Shown piece after piece: positions 47,217 to 58,521 of a stretch of DNA of 64,000 bases. The translations under genes and the position numbers were made by a program. The notes below the pieces were generated by a model. It saw nothing but the letters and a program-made list of their open reading frames with translations, had not been told where the DNA came from and did not search any database. Positions within the stretch are counted from its first letter, which is position 1. Every line of letters starts with the position of its first letter. The DNA comes from Doryteuthis pealeii (taxonomy: Eukaryota; Mollusca; Cephalopoda; Myopsida; Loliginidae): assembly GCA_023376005.1 (NCBI GenBank), contig CM042150.1, positions 72,318,494 through 72,382,493 on the forward strand, given 5' to 3'.

Positions 47217-47398
47217 GTAAGTAACATATATTTGTTTGAAATTTTGAGATTAGTCTTTGTCACTATTCCATGGTTTATTTAGATTAGTACTTTCATCTTT
47301 ACTTTGCAGCCAACAAATGATAGATGATGATTAGGGTCAGGCATAGTTTCAGCACCAAATCATCATTACCACTAACCCATAGTCTGCTAGTTGTACCC

Positions 47399-47960
47399 AC
47401 AATCCAATGAGCAAGCAGAACGTTTTGTGGACACATTTAAACGTGTTCTGCTCAAAGCAAAGGGGCAGGGAACAACAACAGAGGAGATACTAAAAGCATT
47501 TCTCCTCTCATATCAAACAACACCGTAAAGAATGGCATGTCACCAGCAGAGGCACTCATGGGAAGAAAGCTCTGTACCCCACTGGACACTTTATGCCCAC
47601 AAAAACAACAGAGACAAGACACTTGTCATAAAAGACAAACTTTCTCAGTAGGCACACAAGTTTGTGAGAAACTACAGGCCTAGACAGACAAACTGGGTAC
47701 CAGGCACCATACATTTGTGTATGACGTGCAAGTTGGAAGGCAAGTCTGGGCACGGAATAAAAATCATTTATGTCCCAGATACATCCCAAATAACATATTC
47801 CATTCCATTGGACTTAATAATGAATCCATTTGACTTACCAACTCCATCACCTCCTGTGCAGACAAATGCAAATGGGAGTAGAGCAGAACCTTGGAAGTGA
47901 AATTGGCCAAAAGTGAAGCACCTACAAATTAACCCCCAAGCATGCTCGTAACAGTTAATC
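47399..47960 (+). pseudogene. Gypsy integrase C-terminal fragment in PAN2 intron 1
   Basis: The plus strand reads PQSNEQAERFVDTFKRVLL and IEAFLLSY-like sequence (EEILKAFLLSYQTTP) before a stop. In a shifted frame it continues with SPAEALMGRKLCTPLDTL and, further on, a KLGTRHHTFVYDVQ-like region. This is the end of a K02A2.6-type Ty3/Gypsy integrase with stops. No LTR was found at its edges. Confidence 0.75.
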
Positions 47961-48189
47961 ATTCAAAAAAAGGAAGGTTTTAGGTTCAGACCTAACATTT
48001 TGAGTTACTTCCCTTAATCAGTAAGGGGCTGATGAGAATCCGTAAGTGGGGTTTATGGAAGCTTTTTCTTACGATCCCTCAAAAGATTACTAAAATGATC
48101 CTAAGGTAATAAATGAAAAAAAAAAAAAAAATGAAAGCATTGTGGTGCCAAGAAGTGGCCTGCAGAATCATCTGGTTTATGTTGCTTAG

Positions 48190-49009
48190 GAGGCAAAATC
48201 AATCTATCAATCTATCAACAATACAAAATCCTCCAGAATTCCTCAAGCGTCTTTTATTGCAGAATACCCCAGCTACAAAACACCTCAGAAGAAACCTTCT
48301 GAAATACAATTCTGCTTTTCAGATGAGACCTTTTGGAGCCGATAAGAATATGACAGATTTAAAAAAAATATAAAATCCAATGGCAGTGTTATCATTTGAT
48401 GGGTGGTCTTCTACCACTCCCTAAAGAATCATATAAGTTTATATTAAATATATATTTTATGGGTGGTGATCAAGCAGAAGCACAACAAAGATGTAAAAAT
48501 GTTCACAATGGGTTGGATTTGGATATAGTCATGGAGTTACAGGAAATATTACATAAATACCATAAATACGTTGGTATTTTTAGTGCAGGATAATTTTTTG
48601 CGTTTGAAAGAACTGACCAGTCAATTAATGATGGATATTTATGCAAAAATTGGACAACAAATCATTTGGACTTCAAGCTATGTGGGCGGACCCTGAAATA
48701 TACACTAACAGACTCAATGTAATGGCTTATATTAGAAAGTTTGAATGAGTTGACCTTTTCCTTACATTTACCTGTAATCCAAAGTGAAATTCTGAAATTT
48801 CAAATGAAGTTTTTCTAAATGAAAAAGCTAATGATCGCCATGATATAATTGCTTGAGTGTTCCATGAAAAGCAAAAGAAACTACTGAGTGCTTAAAGAAG
48901 GAAAAATCTTTGGTGAGCTTAACACCTGGATTACAACAATTGAATGGCAAAAGAGAGGACTCCCCCACTCTCACATCCTGATTTGGTGCAAATTAAAAAT
49001 GAATATATC
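48190..49009 (+). pseudogene. Helitron Rep (HUH replication initiator) fragment
   Basis: Across several frames the plus strand shows FLKRLLLQNTPATKHLRRN, YNSAFQMRPFGADKN, GGLLPLPKESYKF, YFMGGDQAEAQQRCKN, a DLFLTFTCNP-like stretch (about 48750) and EWQKRGLPHSHILIW (about 48940-48985). The last two are characteristic of Helitron Rep, and the HxH after GLP marks the HUH motif. Frame changes make it non-functional. The fragment is cut at 49009 by the Gypsy LTR element. Confidence 0.8.
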
Positions 49010-49160
49010 TGTGTAGTAAGATAGCCAATGGCGTGTTATCTCATTTGCATATGTCTACTACAGTGGTAGATATAAAAAGATAGTTCTACAACATAAGACA
49101 CTCAACTACGATTAGCTAAGCAAACTACTACAAGAACGTACGAACCTACACCTCACTACA
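49010..49160 (+). repeat. 5' LTR of the Gypsy element
   Basis: Starts (TG)TGTAGTAAGATAGCC and ends CCTCACTACA. TATA motif GATATAAAAAG near 49071. By eye it differs from the 3' LTR at six of 149 positions, all transitions. Confidence 0.92.
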
Positions 49161-49161
49161 C

Positions 49162-50030
49162 ATGGTGTCGTCGATAGGATTACTCACAAGATTAGAGGAA
49201 CCGGACTATGTTGAGATGTGGCTAAAATGTTTTGCAGCACATGCAAGATGTAAGAAGCTGGAAGACAAAAAGAAAACGAGATTACCGATTTATTTTTAGC
49301 GTCCGCTGGATATGAAGCAATTATCAGAGTACCCGTTATGGCGTATCCAAAAGATTTGGGGATCTCACCTTTGAATAAATTGCACACATCATAAGGAATA
49401 ATGTGAGACCCCAAAAAAAACTGGTTATCGCAGAGAGAATGAAATTTCTCTCTACGAAGCAAAATCCCAACAAACCAGCAAGGAATTACATTCAGAGACT
49501 AAAGAAGGCCTCGAGATTCTGTGAATTTGAAAAACTTGGTACAGCAGATATGACTATAGAGGAGGAATTGATTCGGTTATGGTTCATTGAAGGACTGCAC
49601 AACGTAAACCAAAAAGATAAAGTTTTAGAACGTCTACAGTCAAATAACATGGCATTAGAAATGGTCGTGGAATTTGTACAACAACTGGAAATGATATCCG
49701 ACTTCAAGGAAGATACGCAGCACAATACAATGGTATTTCAAATAGAAGAAAATGCACAAAATAACATGGATGTGTTACAAGTAAAAACAAGTCTAAAAAA
49801 TTGTAAGTACTGCAATTTTCAACACAATTTTGACAAAAAACACAAACTGTCCGCTTATGGACAAACTTGTTATGTTTGCAAAAAACAAAATCATTTTGGA
49901 ACAGTATGCAAAGCCAAGTTGAAACAGATAAATTCGATAGTACCAAATACGGGCAAACAAAAAACAGAAGCTGACAGTAAAATTAAACAAAATACCATTT
50001 GATATGCAAGTCAATACAGGTAGTGACGTG
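49162..50030 (+). pseudogene. gag of the Gypsy element
   Basis: An ATG two bases after the 5' LTR opens a capsid-like reading (MVSSIGLLTRLEEPDYVEMW) that stops near 49297. After frame changes the main open part (49403-50002) contains RNYIQRLKKASRFCEF, IRLWFIEGL and LERLQSNN, typical of Gypsy gag. A zinc-knuckle region follows, with CKYCNFQH and a canonical CYVCKKQNHFGTVC (CX2CX4HX4C). At least two frame breaks show it is dead. It would package the element's RNA. Confidence 0.8.
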
Positions 50031-51330
50031 ATGTGACTCTTATTCAAAGAACTTTTGGCAACATGGGGAAACTGTAACGTTGTGGCGTTTGTTACACAGT
50101 ATCGATTAGGAATATGTTACGTACGGTACAGTTCGTAATATGTGACGTTATGTTGTGGGGCTCACCGCGTCTCCAAAACACACGGTACTGTTAAGACTCG
50201 TACAGCCGTGTATTAGGGGTTGGCACGTTGATCAGCACACACAGAATTCCAGCAGTCCCAAAATTCTTCCACACTCCTTTCGTTTATGGTCAAGCGAAAG
50301 ATATCACTTACGCAGGCCGCGTGCTCCTCGTTACGGCCAATTGACTTGTTGACAAGTTTGTTGGTTTAATGGTTTTCATTCATGAGTTCCCTGGCGTGTA
50401 GTAAATAAAGGTGATGAACAGTACCTCTTGTTTTCATGAATTTTATTTCCTTAATGAAAGTTATTGAGGGAGAGAGATAGTCAGCTTCCTTACATATGTT
50501 TCTAATGATGCTCTTAACTTCGTTCCAACGGTCAGTACCAATTATCAGGCTTAGGTATGTTTTTACTTTGTGCAGTGTAAAATATTACATCTCAGGTTTC
50601 ACACATCAGCGACACCATATCTCCATTCCAGGACCCCAGTCGCTCGCCTCTCACCAGCTCGGTCAAACCAAACTCAACTGACTTTTCTCCCTCGGTCCCC
50701 CGGAACTCAACTGATTCAAAATCTAAGGTTCCCTCATTAAATAGAAATCGAAGTGGAATCTTCTAGAATCTTCTCGAACCTTTCGAACGTACTAACTGTT
50801 TTACCAAATTACACGTGTCACTTAAGAGGTCGACGGGTCAACCATCCTTTCTTCTGACAAACCGATTAAACTAAATTTTACTAGCATAATCCAGACTTAA
50901 TGGCTCCGAATAGACTCAAAGGTGCTAATTAGTTTTACATTGCTTCCCCACTCCGTAAGGTCTGAGAATCATGATACATCCTATTAAGGTTTCTCTGTAT
51001 CTGGCACAAGGCCACAAATATGGTGTTCCTAGGTCCATTATGCTACAAAACCCAAGCTAAAGAGAAGTCACTTGAAACTGAGACAATTTGATGGCTCTTA
51101 CATCACGGCATTGGGACAATTCGACGCTACGTTTGAGGCCAATAGGAGATTCAAAGTGGTCCCCATAACAGTAGTGGATTGTTTCAAAAGTTATGGACTA
51201 ATAGGCACAGATATCATAAAAATAGATACGGACAATTTAATCGACAACATAGAAAGTAAAAAGCAAGAAATAGGAATGTTGAGAGGTTACAAAGCCACAA
51301 TACGAGCGAAAGAAAATAGCCCCCCCCTCA
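50003..51330 (+). pseudogene. protease region, split by a solo LTR
   Basis: QVNTGSDV (about 50005-50030) stands where the retropepsin DTG is expected, with Asn in place of the catalytic Asp. The coding sequence continues on the far side of the inserted LTR with LRQFDGSYITALGQF, VVPITVVD and YGLIGTDII (51072-51230). Joining across the AAAC duplication keeps a plausible continuous reading. Confidence 0.75.
50073..51047 (+). mobile_element. solo LTR with AAAC target duplication
   Basis: A 975-base segment starts TGTAACGTTG and ends ATTATGCTACA, flanked by AAAC at 50069-50072 and 51048-51051. It contains AATAAA near 50405 and no ORF. It splits the protease reading of the host Gypsy, so it inserted later and then lost its body by LTR-LTR recombination. 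Confidence 0.85.
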
Positions 51331-52130
51331 TATTATGAATCTCGTAGGATACCTATCCATTTGTGACCTTTAGTAAAAAAGAAATTGGAAGATATGGTAG
51401 CAGAAGGAATTTTAGAACCGGTACCAGTCGACGGTAGTAACTGGGCGTCCCCAATTGTAGTTTTGCGAAAAAAAGATGGGGATTTAAGAATATGTGGTGA
51501 TTATAAGATTGGTGTGAATTATAAAATCTGTTCAGATTCGTATCCTATTCCTGAGCTTGAAACTGTATCACACACATTAACAGGCACTAAATATTTTACG
51601 AAGATTAATTTAAAAGCAGACTGACAATAAATTTCAAGAAATAACTACACTTAACACCGCCCCCTGGACTAATGCGGTGGACGCGTATGCCTTATGGCAT
51701 AAAAACAGCATCGGCAATATTTCAACAAGCTATTGAAAATGTTTTAAGTGGGGTGGTAGAAAATATTATAATTTTAATTAAAATATCGTCCTGATAAATT
51801 ATAATATTTGTTCATAAATGAATAGTATAAATGAATTACAACAAAAAACTGAGTGAGTTATGAACAAATTAAGAGATGCTGGCATGAGCATGGACCGCGA
51901 TAAATGTAAGTTTAATTGCGAAAAGATAAATTATTTGGGCTTCCAAATATCCAAAGAATGCATTTCACCTGACCCAAATTCATTAATTAAAATATCGCAG
52001 GTGTCCCCCCCCACCAACAAAAAAAGAATTAGAATCGTTTTTAGGATTGGCAAATTTTTACCAAGGCAGAAATGAACTACTCGAATATAGAGAAGGAAGC
52101 TTTGGCCATAGTGTGGAGCACACAGCACGC
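51331..52130 (+). pseudogene. reverse transcriptase of the Gypsy element
   Basis: The motifs MVAEGILEPV, WASPIVVLRKKDGDLRICGDYK, SYPIPELE and LTGTKYFTKINLKAD are clear (51385-51624). Next, in broken frames, come MPYGIKTASAIFQQAIENV and a decayed region where the YxDD box should be. LRDAGMSMDRDKCKF and INYLGFQISKECI follow (51860-51970), and then LGLANFYQ. Asn replaces Asp in KINLKAD (normally KIDL), so a catalytic aspartate is lost too. Confidence 0.85.
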
Positions 52131-52620
52131 CTGACAATTTCTATTGGGTTGAAAATTTTTACTAAAATCTGATCATCGACCCTTAGAATTCATTTTTAAT
52201 CCACGGAAAGAGTTACCCAAGGTCACATCTGCCATGATAATGAGATGGGCCATACTGCTGATGGCCTTTGATTTCGACATCATGTACGTCAAAGGAAACA
52301 TGATTCCGCATGTCGACGCGTTGTCCAGATTAGCTTTTAACAAAAAAGACAATGAAATAAATGACACTGAAGAAATACTACATTGGGTTGAAACCGCTGT
52401 ACTGTCGATTAAACAGCTACAAGAAGAAACCTTGCTGGACCCTATTCTGGGCAAAATCTTAAATAGAATAAGGAGGAATAAATGGAACGACTGCTCTAAA
52501 GCTGAAAGGCCTTATAAAGAGATTAAACATAAACTAACCATGGACAGAAGAGTTATATGTAACGGAGATTTGGTTGTACCTCTGCAAAAAAATGTGGAAA
52601 GAAATAATCAAAAGTGTACA
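52131..52620 (+). pseudogene. RNase H end and integrase spacer
   Basis: A KSDHRPLEFIFNP-like stretch is followed by AMIMRWAILLMAFDFDIMYV and GNMIPHVDALSRL, the conserved end of Gypsy RNase H. A spacer leads into the integrase zinc-binding domain. This part is open over 52234-52623. Confidence 0.85.
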
Positions 52621-53195
52621 TGACGATATACATTGTGGAATAGCAGCCACACAAAAAAGACTCAAATTGGAGAGCTGGTGGCCAGGATATTCACGTGACA
52701 TTGAAGATTACATAAAAAAATGTCCCAAATGCATGGAAATCAAAAATTTTCTACAAAAATCGACTCATTCATGGCTAAAGGAACAAGAACCATGGAGTCG
52801 AGTACACATGTACCATGCCTATGTAAAGGGCATAGGACTACTATTGATTTTAGTAGATTCTTTCTCGGCGTGGCCAGAGATTGTTCAGGTGCGTGATAGA
52901 AAATCTGCAACTGTCATTCAAATTTTGAGAACAATATTCTCAAGAGATGGTGTACCCAAAACCCTGCTATTGGACAATGCACCTGAATTCTGTGATGAAG
53001 GTCTGTGTTTGTGGTTGAGGAAGATAGGATGTAAACCCTACAAATCCACAATCGAATGGGGTTGCGGAAAGGATGGTTAGAAGGGTTAAATTAGGATTAA
53101 AAGCATTCAAGCCGTCATGAGAGACCATAGAATCCTTTCTACCTAAACTCTTGATGAGTTACAGATCCATTTCTCATGCTGATAGAACACTAAGT

Positions 53196-54792
53196 CAGGG
53201 TTCCCATGCATCCTGGAAAAGAAAATGAACATTTTCCAGTACTGGAAAAATGGGGGGGTTTTATCAAAAATCCTGGAAAATTTTCGTAATTTGTCCTGGA
53301 AAATTTGAATTATCTGAAAAAAAAAAAAATGTTATTATTACAGTAAACAAATATAACTAGTAAAATAACAAGGACAACGTTTTTTTTTGTTTTTATTTTT
53401 AACGCTCGCCGAATCTATGCAAGATTTCCCAAATTATTCATGAATATTCATTAAACAGTAAAAATGCTTCTGATTGGGTGGGTACTTGTTGATTTCATTC
53501 AATGAAGTTTCTCTATCATGTAGCAATATTTTGATTTATTTTTACGTGACACTAAACAAACATGAAACAAGACAAGAATTAGTCAGTCAGACTACTTTAA
53601 AGATTGTTAAAGGTTTAAAAATAAATTCCGTTTTACAAGACGTGAAATTTCGTAAAATTCAGAACATGTAACTTTAACATTTTCTTGATAATCATGTTCA
53701 GCAGGGTTTAATTGAATAAAATGATTAATTTTTAGAAAAAAGTAAACATTTTAGCAAGACTTAGAATTTGTTTAAGAAAAATATTTTGTCTGTAAGTCAG
53801 TCAAATAATTTTCACAGAAATTCAACTTAAAAACATCTCCACAATAGAATTGACATAATTTTAATTTTATCGTTACAAATACCATTATTTAGAAGAAATT
53901 TCGAGTAAAATGATCAGATAAAGTTTATTTGAAGAAGTGAGCAGCTGAAATCATTTTTTTTTTCGAGAATATCACTTGTGTAAAATAGTGACTGAAAATC
54001 AAAGAATGTTTTGAACTTGTATAGAATAGCGTGCACACAAAATTTTTACTGAAAATTTTTTAAAAAATACGCAGTAACGTAATACTAATATAAGAATTGA
54101 AAGTGAAAGTTTTTTAAAAACAAACGTTGGTCCCTACCCCCAGACCCCTAAGTAAGGCTTCAAGCATATGGCGCTTGAACAAAATTTTTTTTTCATCAAA
54201 TGTCAATTTCATCTCAATTAAAAAGTGACTGTCCTTTTTACGAACTCCCCCACTCTCTCCTGGAAAATATTGACCTAATTTACTCTGTTTTTACTTTCAG
54301 GCATATTTCCGACCTAACAGATATTTTCTGAGTCGTGCAATTCAAAAAGCGAGAAACACAGCACAGTAGATATCTTAATTTGTACTAATTCAACAAAAAA
54401 AAAAAAAAAAAAAAAATATTGGGTGAGGGTTTAAAATTGATTTGCTAATGAAAAAATAACCCATTAATATTGATCATGGCTAAGCAAAAACAGAAGGCCA
54501 GACAATTTTATTGTACAGGGTGTCTATAAAGTCAGAGTGCACTTAAAATAATTTATAACTTTAAAGTGCATATGGACTTTGTGGACACCCTGTGTCGTTA
54601 ATTGATAGATGTAGGCATCTCCATTAACCCTGCAACATAAAAAAGTAACAATAAAAGTGTCTAAATGTGTTGATATTAGATTAATATCAATTAAATTATG
54701 AAATTGCCGTGAATAAGTGCTGTCCTGGAAAATTTAAAAAATGTCCTGGAAATGTCCTGGAAAATGATTTCCTAAAATGAGTGGGAACCCTG
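53196..54792. mobile_element. 1.6-kb non-autonomous DNA element, CAGGGTTCCCA termini
   Basis: Starts CAGGGTTCCCATGC and ends GTGGGAACCCTG, an 11-base perfect terminal inverted repeat. Near both ends TCCTGGAAAA-type blocks repeat. The interior is AT-rich with no transposase. TAAGT precedes and TAGT follows it, a possible decayed duplication. Termini starting CAGGG suggest hAT-like elements, but an 8-base duplication is not visible. Two partial relatives lie at 55374-55483 and 56644-56840. Confidence 0.8.
54515..54593. repeat. 79-bp hairpin (mini-MITE) inside the CAGGG element
   Basis: ACAGGGTGTCTATAAAGTC and its near-complement GACTTTGTGGACACCCTGT flank a short centre. The arms reach about 30 bases with few mismatches. 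Confidence 0.8.
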
Positions 54793-55219
54793 TAGTCCTT
54801 CTGCCTTGATGGGAAGACAGATCAGATCTCCCATAACCATGTATTTTTCGACTAATGAAAAAATGTGGTACAAAAAAAGTAAGGACGCGCAACCTGAAAA
54901 AGCCTATTTTATTATGCAGAAAGGGAACAACACAGCTATAATAACAACACAGGAGAGAAGTGTGCTGGCCCACGCTGATCAGATAAGGAATAGATATGAA
55001 GAAGACGTGAGGAACTGGAAAGAAACGAGGATATAAACCAGTATGATGGAGACGTTATAGAGCCAATCGATGAAAGTGTGTCGGATTCCGATGTGCCGTA
55101 CGAGGGATCCAGCAGTGATGAAATGAGACCGTGATCACCATTATGAAGAACACCCCCTAGGATATTTAGGAGAAGCAATAGGTCAATGTGGGGAATAAAA
55201 CCTCTCGGTTTCAGGGAGG

Positions 55220-55368
55220 TGTAGTGAGATAGCCAATGGCGTGTTATCTCATTTGCATACGTCTACTACAGCGGTAGATATAAAAAGATAGTTCTACGAC
55301 ATAAGACACTCAGCTATGATTAGCTAAGCAAACTACTACAAGAACGTACGAACCTACACCTCACTACA
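55220..55368 (+). repeat. 3' LTR of the Gypsy element
   Basis: TGTAGTGAG...CTCACTACA, preceded by the purine-rich CAGGGAGG as polypurine tract and followed by ATATC. Confidence 0.92.
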
Positions 55369-55373
55369 ATATC

Positions 55374-55483
55374 AATATTAAATTTAATTTTAAATTATGA
55401 AACATCTGTGAACAAGTAGTGTCCCGAACAATTCAGAAAATGGAAATGTGGAAAATGATTACCTAAAATGAGTGGGAACCCTG
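55374..55483. mobile_element. right end of a second CAGGG element copy
   Basis: Matches the last about 120 bases of the element at 53196-54792, including ACCTAAAATGAGTGGGAACCCTG. Its left part is not found in place. Confidence 0.7.
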
Positions 55484-55746
55484 AAACAGCAAAAATAACT
55501 ACAAATCTTAACCACTTTTACGATAATGTATGTTTTATTTATGTAGTGACCTTAATCTATAAAATCATTAAAAATGTTATTTTTTATCAGCATTTGTAAT
55601 TAAATATTTTTCAATTTCAGCATTGCTGAATCAAATCTTATAAACCAGGAATTAATTTGTTCTTCAGTATTGAATTATAATTTCTAAACTATTAAAAGCT
55701 TCAATTTGGCAGTAATAATCATCTTTTATTTTTTTGTTTTTAAAAG

Positions 55747-55916
55747 GGTCATGTTACATCTTATTATGGTCCAGCATTAGAAAAATATACCTCCTTTCAA
55801 GTACATTCAACGGATGAAATACGTCAAATACTCACAATTGATAATGGCTGCTTGTTTCTGACCAGAAATAATCTTCGATGTTCTATAAGACGAGGACTCA
55901 AACAATTTGATTACAA
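55747..55916 (+). CDS. PAN2: PAN2, coding exon 2
   Basis: Acceptor TTTTTAAAAG, phase 0. It encodes GHVTSYYGPALEKYTSFQ, DEIRQILTIDNGCLFLT and RRGLKQFDY, matching blade 1-2 of the vertebrate PAN2 WD40 domain (GHATSFFGPALERYSSFQ). The donor is CAA|GTAAGT at 55916; the last codon is split 2+1 and completed by exon 3. The WD40 domain binds PAN3 and the poly(A) RNP. Confidence 0.93.
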
Positions 55917-56643
55917 GTAAGTAACTCTAACAAAATAATTTTAATTGCTCTTCTGAATTATTTATAAATTATTTTATGTGATATATGTAATTTTAATCAA
56001 TGGGTATTTAGGGTTTTATTTTTATTTAAGAATTACATTTTCAGAATTATAATATGATTTATAATATGATCAGCATTCTTGCTTCCTTATGAGTTGTAAA
56101 AATAGTAACATATTTACTTGATTGTTGAACCTTTAACTCTTTGCCTACTTTAAATCACTCACAGCACCTTCTCCCAACACTGCAATCCTACTTAAGTAGT
56201 TGGCAGTGGTTCTCACACGTGTCACATGTTTACACTGAAAAACACCCCTACCATCTTTTGTTTTGTCTGTGAACTATCCGTGGATTCTGAGGTGAATAGG
56301 TAGTGAACTTTGAAATATCCCATATATACAGGTAAGAAATATCAAGAAAATTTGGTTCAGCCATAGGGGAAATTTGGTAGGCAAAAAGTTAAAAAAAAAA
56401 ATTGAATACAGTGATTATTAATTAAAATACTGTCATATATCAAAGTGTTCCATTAATGAGTTCTCATCAGATGCATTTTATTTTGTGAACGTTGTATTTT
56501 TTAGAAAATTAAAACTAAAATATATATATGAGTTATATTAAGGAGGGGAATGTCTTATCAAATGTACATGTAAAGGATATGAACAGATATACTTTATAAA
56601 ATAACCAGAATTTGTATCTGACTCTATAGCCATAACACTATTC

Positions 56644-56840
56644 CAGGGTTCCCATGCATCCTGGAAAACTTGGAAAATAAAATGTAAATTTTCCGGTACT
56701 GGAAAACCTGGAAATAGGGTATTTTTTCCTCAAAAATCCTGGAAAAATTTTGTATTTTGTCCTGGAAAATTTGAATTGTCTGAGACGAAATTAATGTTAT
56801 TGTTACAGTTACAAATATAACTTGTAAAATCACAAGCACA
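56644..56840. mobile_element. left end of a third CAGGG element copy
   Basis: CAGGGTTCCCATGCATCCTG and the following 190 bases match the start of the element at 53196. The rest of the element is replaced by dispersed-repeat sequence. Confidence 0.75.
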
Positions 56841-56844
56841 GTGT

Positions 56845-57205
56845 TTTTTTCCCTAGAGTAAAATTCACATTGTGATTTCTTTCGTAAAATCTTTATTGAT
56901 ATTTTTGAAATTTTACACTTAATTAGCACAACTTAAAATAAATGTTTTTTCTTTTCTGACCTTTGGAAGCTAAATATGATAGACAAGTTGACGGAGATTT
57001 CTTCAAAAAGTATAAGATAAGCAAAAAAAAAAGCACTATATCACTAATAGAAGATAGTCTCAGAATTATTTCATATATAACATATGGCATATCAATGATG
57101 GATAACCGTCAGGGTTTTATGTTAAAGGTTCAATTTTTGAAAAAAATACTTAAAATCTAGTCATTTTTAATATGTAAACAACCCCCAGCACGTGTTAATT
57201 TCGAA
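56845..57205 (-). repeat. long dispersed repeat, copy 6 (minus)
   Basis: Reverse-oriented family blocks (AATCTTTATTGATATTTTTGAAATTT, CTTTGGAAGC). It lies in PAN2 intron 2. Confidence 0.75.
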
Positions 57206-57209
57206 CCTA

Positions 57210-58290
57210 AATCGCTTAAAATGGCAATTTCTCGAGTATTCTTAAACTTAAAAATTAAAGTGGTTGGAAAGAAAATAAATAATCTTTCTAAATATGTAAA
57301 TTTTGTGTTTTTATCCATTGAATTACTTTTTACAGTGAGTTAAAATGGTCTTTTGCTTTGAACAGCTGTAAACACGATATACAATTTTTTTTCTCAGAAT
57401 AAAATTTACATGGCAATTTATTTCGTAAAATCAATGTGCCTAATCTTTATCAATATTCTTGAAATTTTACATTTAATTATCACACACCTTAAAATACAAG
57501 CAGGAACTTGTTTTTTTCCTTTCTGACCTTTGGAACCAAAAATATGATAGACAAAAATTAATGGAGGTTTCTTCAAAAAGTATAAGATAAGCAAAAAAAA
57601 AAAAAGAAGCACTGTATCACTAATAGAAGATAGTCTCAAAATTATTTTCATATATAACATGTGACATATCAATGACAGTTAACCATCAGGGTTTTTTTTC
57701 GTCAAACTTTTAATTTTGGAAAAAAACATCTTAAAATTAAGAGAAATGTAAACAAAACTCAGCACATGCCGGACTAGCATTGTTTAAAAAAAAATATGTA
57801 AATAGGTATTCTATTTCTTGTATGTAATTCAACATAGGCATTTAAAAATGTATTTTTAAGTTGAAAGTGATGTTATATATTTAGATTAATACTATATATG
57901 CAGTATTAAAATGAAAATGTGAATAAACTTTAAAAAAAAAAAGACCTGCTTTCTGTACCTCTTATTCTCTAAATAATGGGTTACTGCTTATAGATACTAT
58001 AAGTGGTAACAAATATAATTTGAGTGCAGAATTAGAAAGAGCATACAATTTTAAATAAGAATGCCAAGTTTTATCAAAATTGTTTCAAAAATAAAGAAAT
58101 GGTGAAGAAATTACTGAATTTCTGGTTTTGAATTGGTCCGTGATTTGACATTTTTTTTAACAAAATCGTGTCCAATTTAGGGACTTTAAATTCTCATAAC
58201 TTTTGAACCACTGGGGATATTTGCATAATTCAAACAGTTTTGAACTCCATTTACACAGCTCTATTTAACCTCAAATAAAAAAATCAACTG
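57210..58290 (-). repeat. long dispersed repeat, copy 7 (minus), most complete
   Basis: Carries all blocks from GGCAATTTCTCGAGTATTCTT to CTCATAACTTTTGAACCACTGG over about 1.1 kb, reverse oriented. Confidence 0.8.
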
Positions 58291-58521
58291 GGAATGCTAC
58301 ATATACCAAGATTTTTGTGATCATAATAGTGTTAAGATGCTCTAACTTACAGAATAAAACAATTTGTCATCCAATAGATCACATTCAGATCAATTCAAAT
58401 GATACAACTATTAAATGCTAATTATATATTATTTCCTTTTATGTGTAGTTAAATTATATAAACCATAAATAGGATGTGATTTGACATTGACTGCCACAAG
58501 TGTTTTAACCAATTTATAAAA

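Larger units (their letters stand above)
52574..55060 (+). pseudogene. integrase of the Gypsy element, split by a DNA element
   Basis: The zinc-binding HHCC is visible (VHDDIHCG, KKCPKCMEI). In the catalytic core the first expected Asp is replaced (RVHMYHAYVKG). The second is present (LLLDNAPEFC). FLPKLLMSYRSISHADRTLS follows in decayed frames and stops at the insertion (53195). It resumes at 54797 with PSALMGRQIRSPITMY, and ends with AIITTQERSVLAHADQIRNR. Confidence 0.85.
49010..55368 (+). mobile_element. complete but degenerate Ty3/Gypsy element
   Basis: It is bounded by direct LTRs of about 150 bases (49010-49160, 55220-55368) and flanked by ATATC on both sides (49005-49009, 55369-55373). 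Gene order is gag, protease, RT, RNase H, integrase, as in Ty3/Gypsy. It is interrupted twice: by a solo LTR in the protease region (50073-51047) and by a CAGGG-ended element in the integrase region (53196-54792). It lies in PAN2 intron 1, in the same orientation as the gene. Confidence 0.9.
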
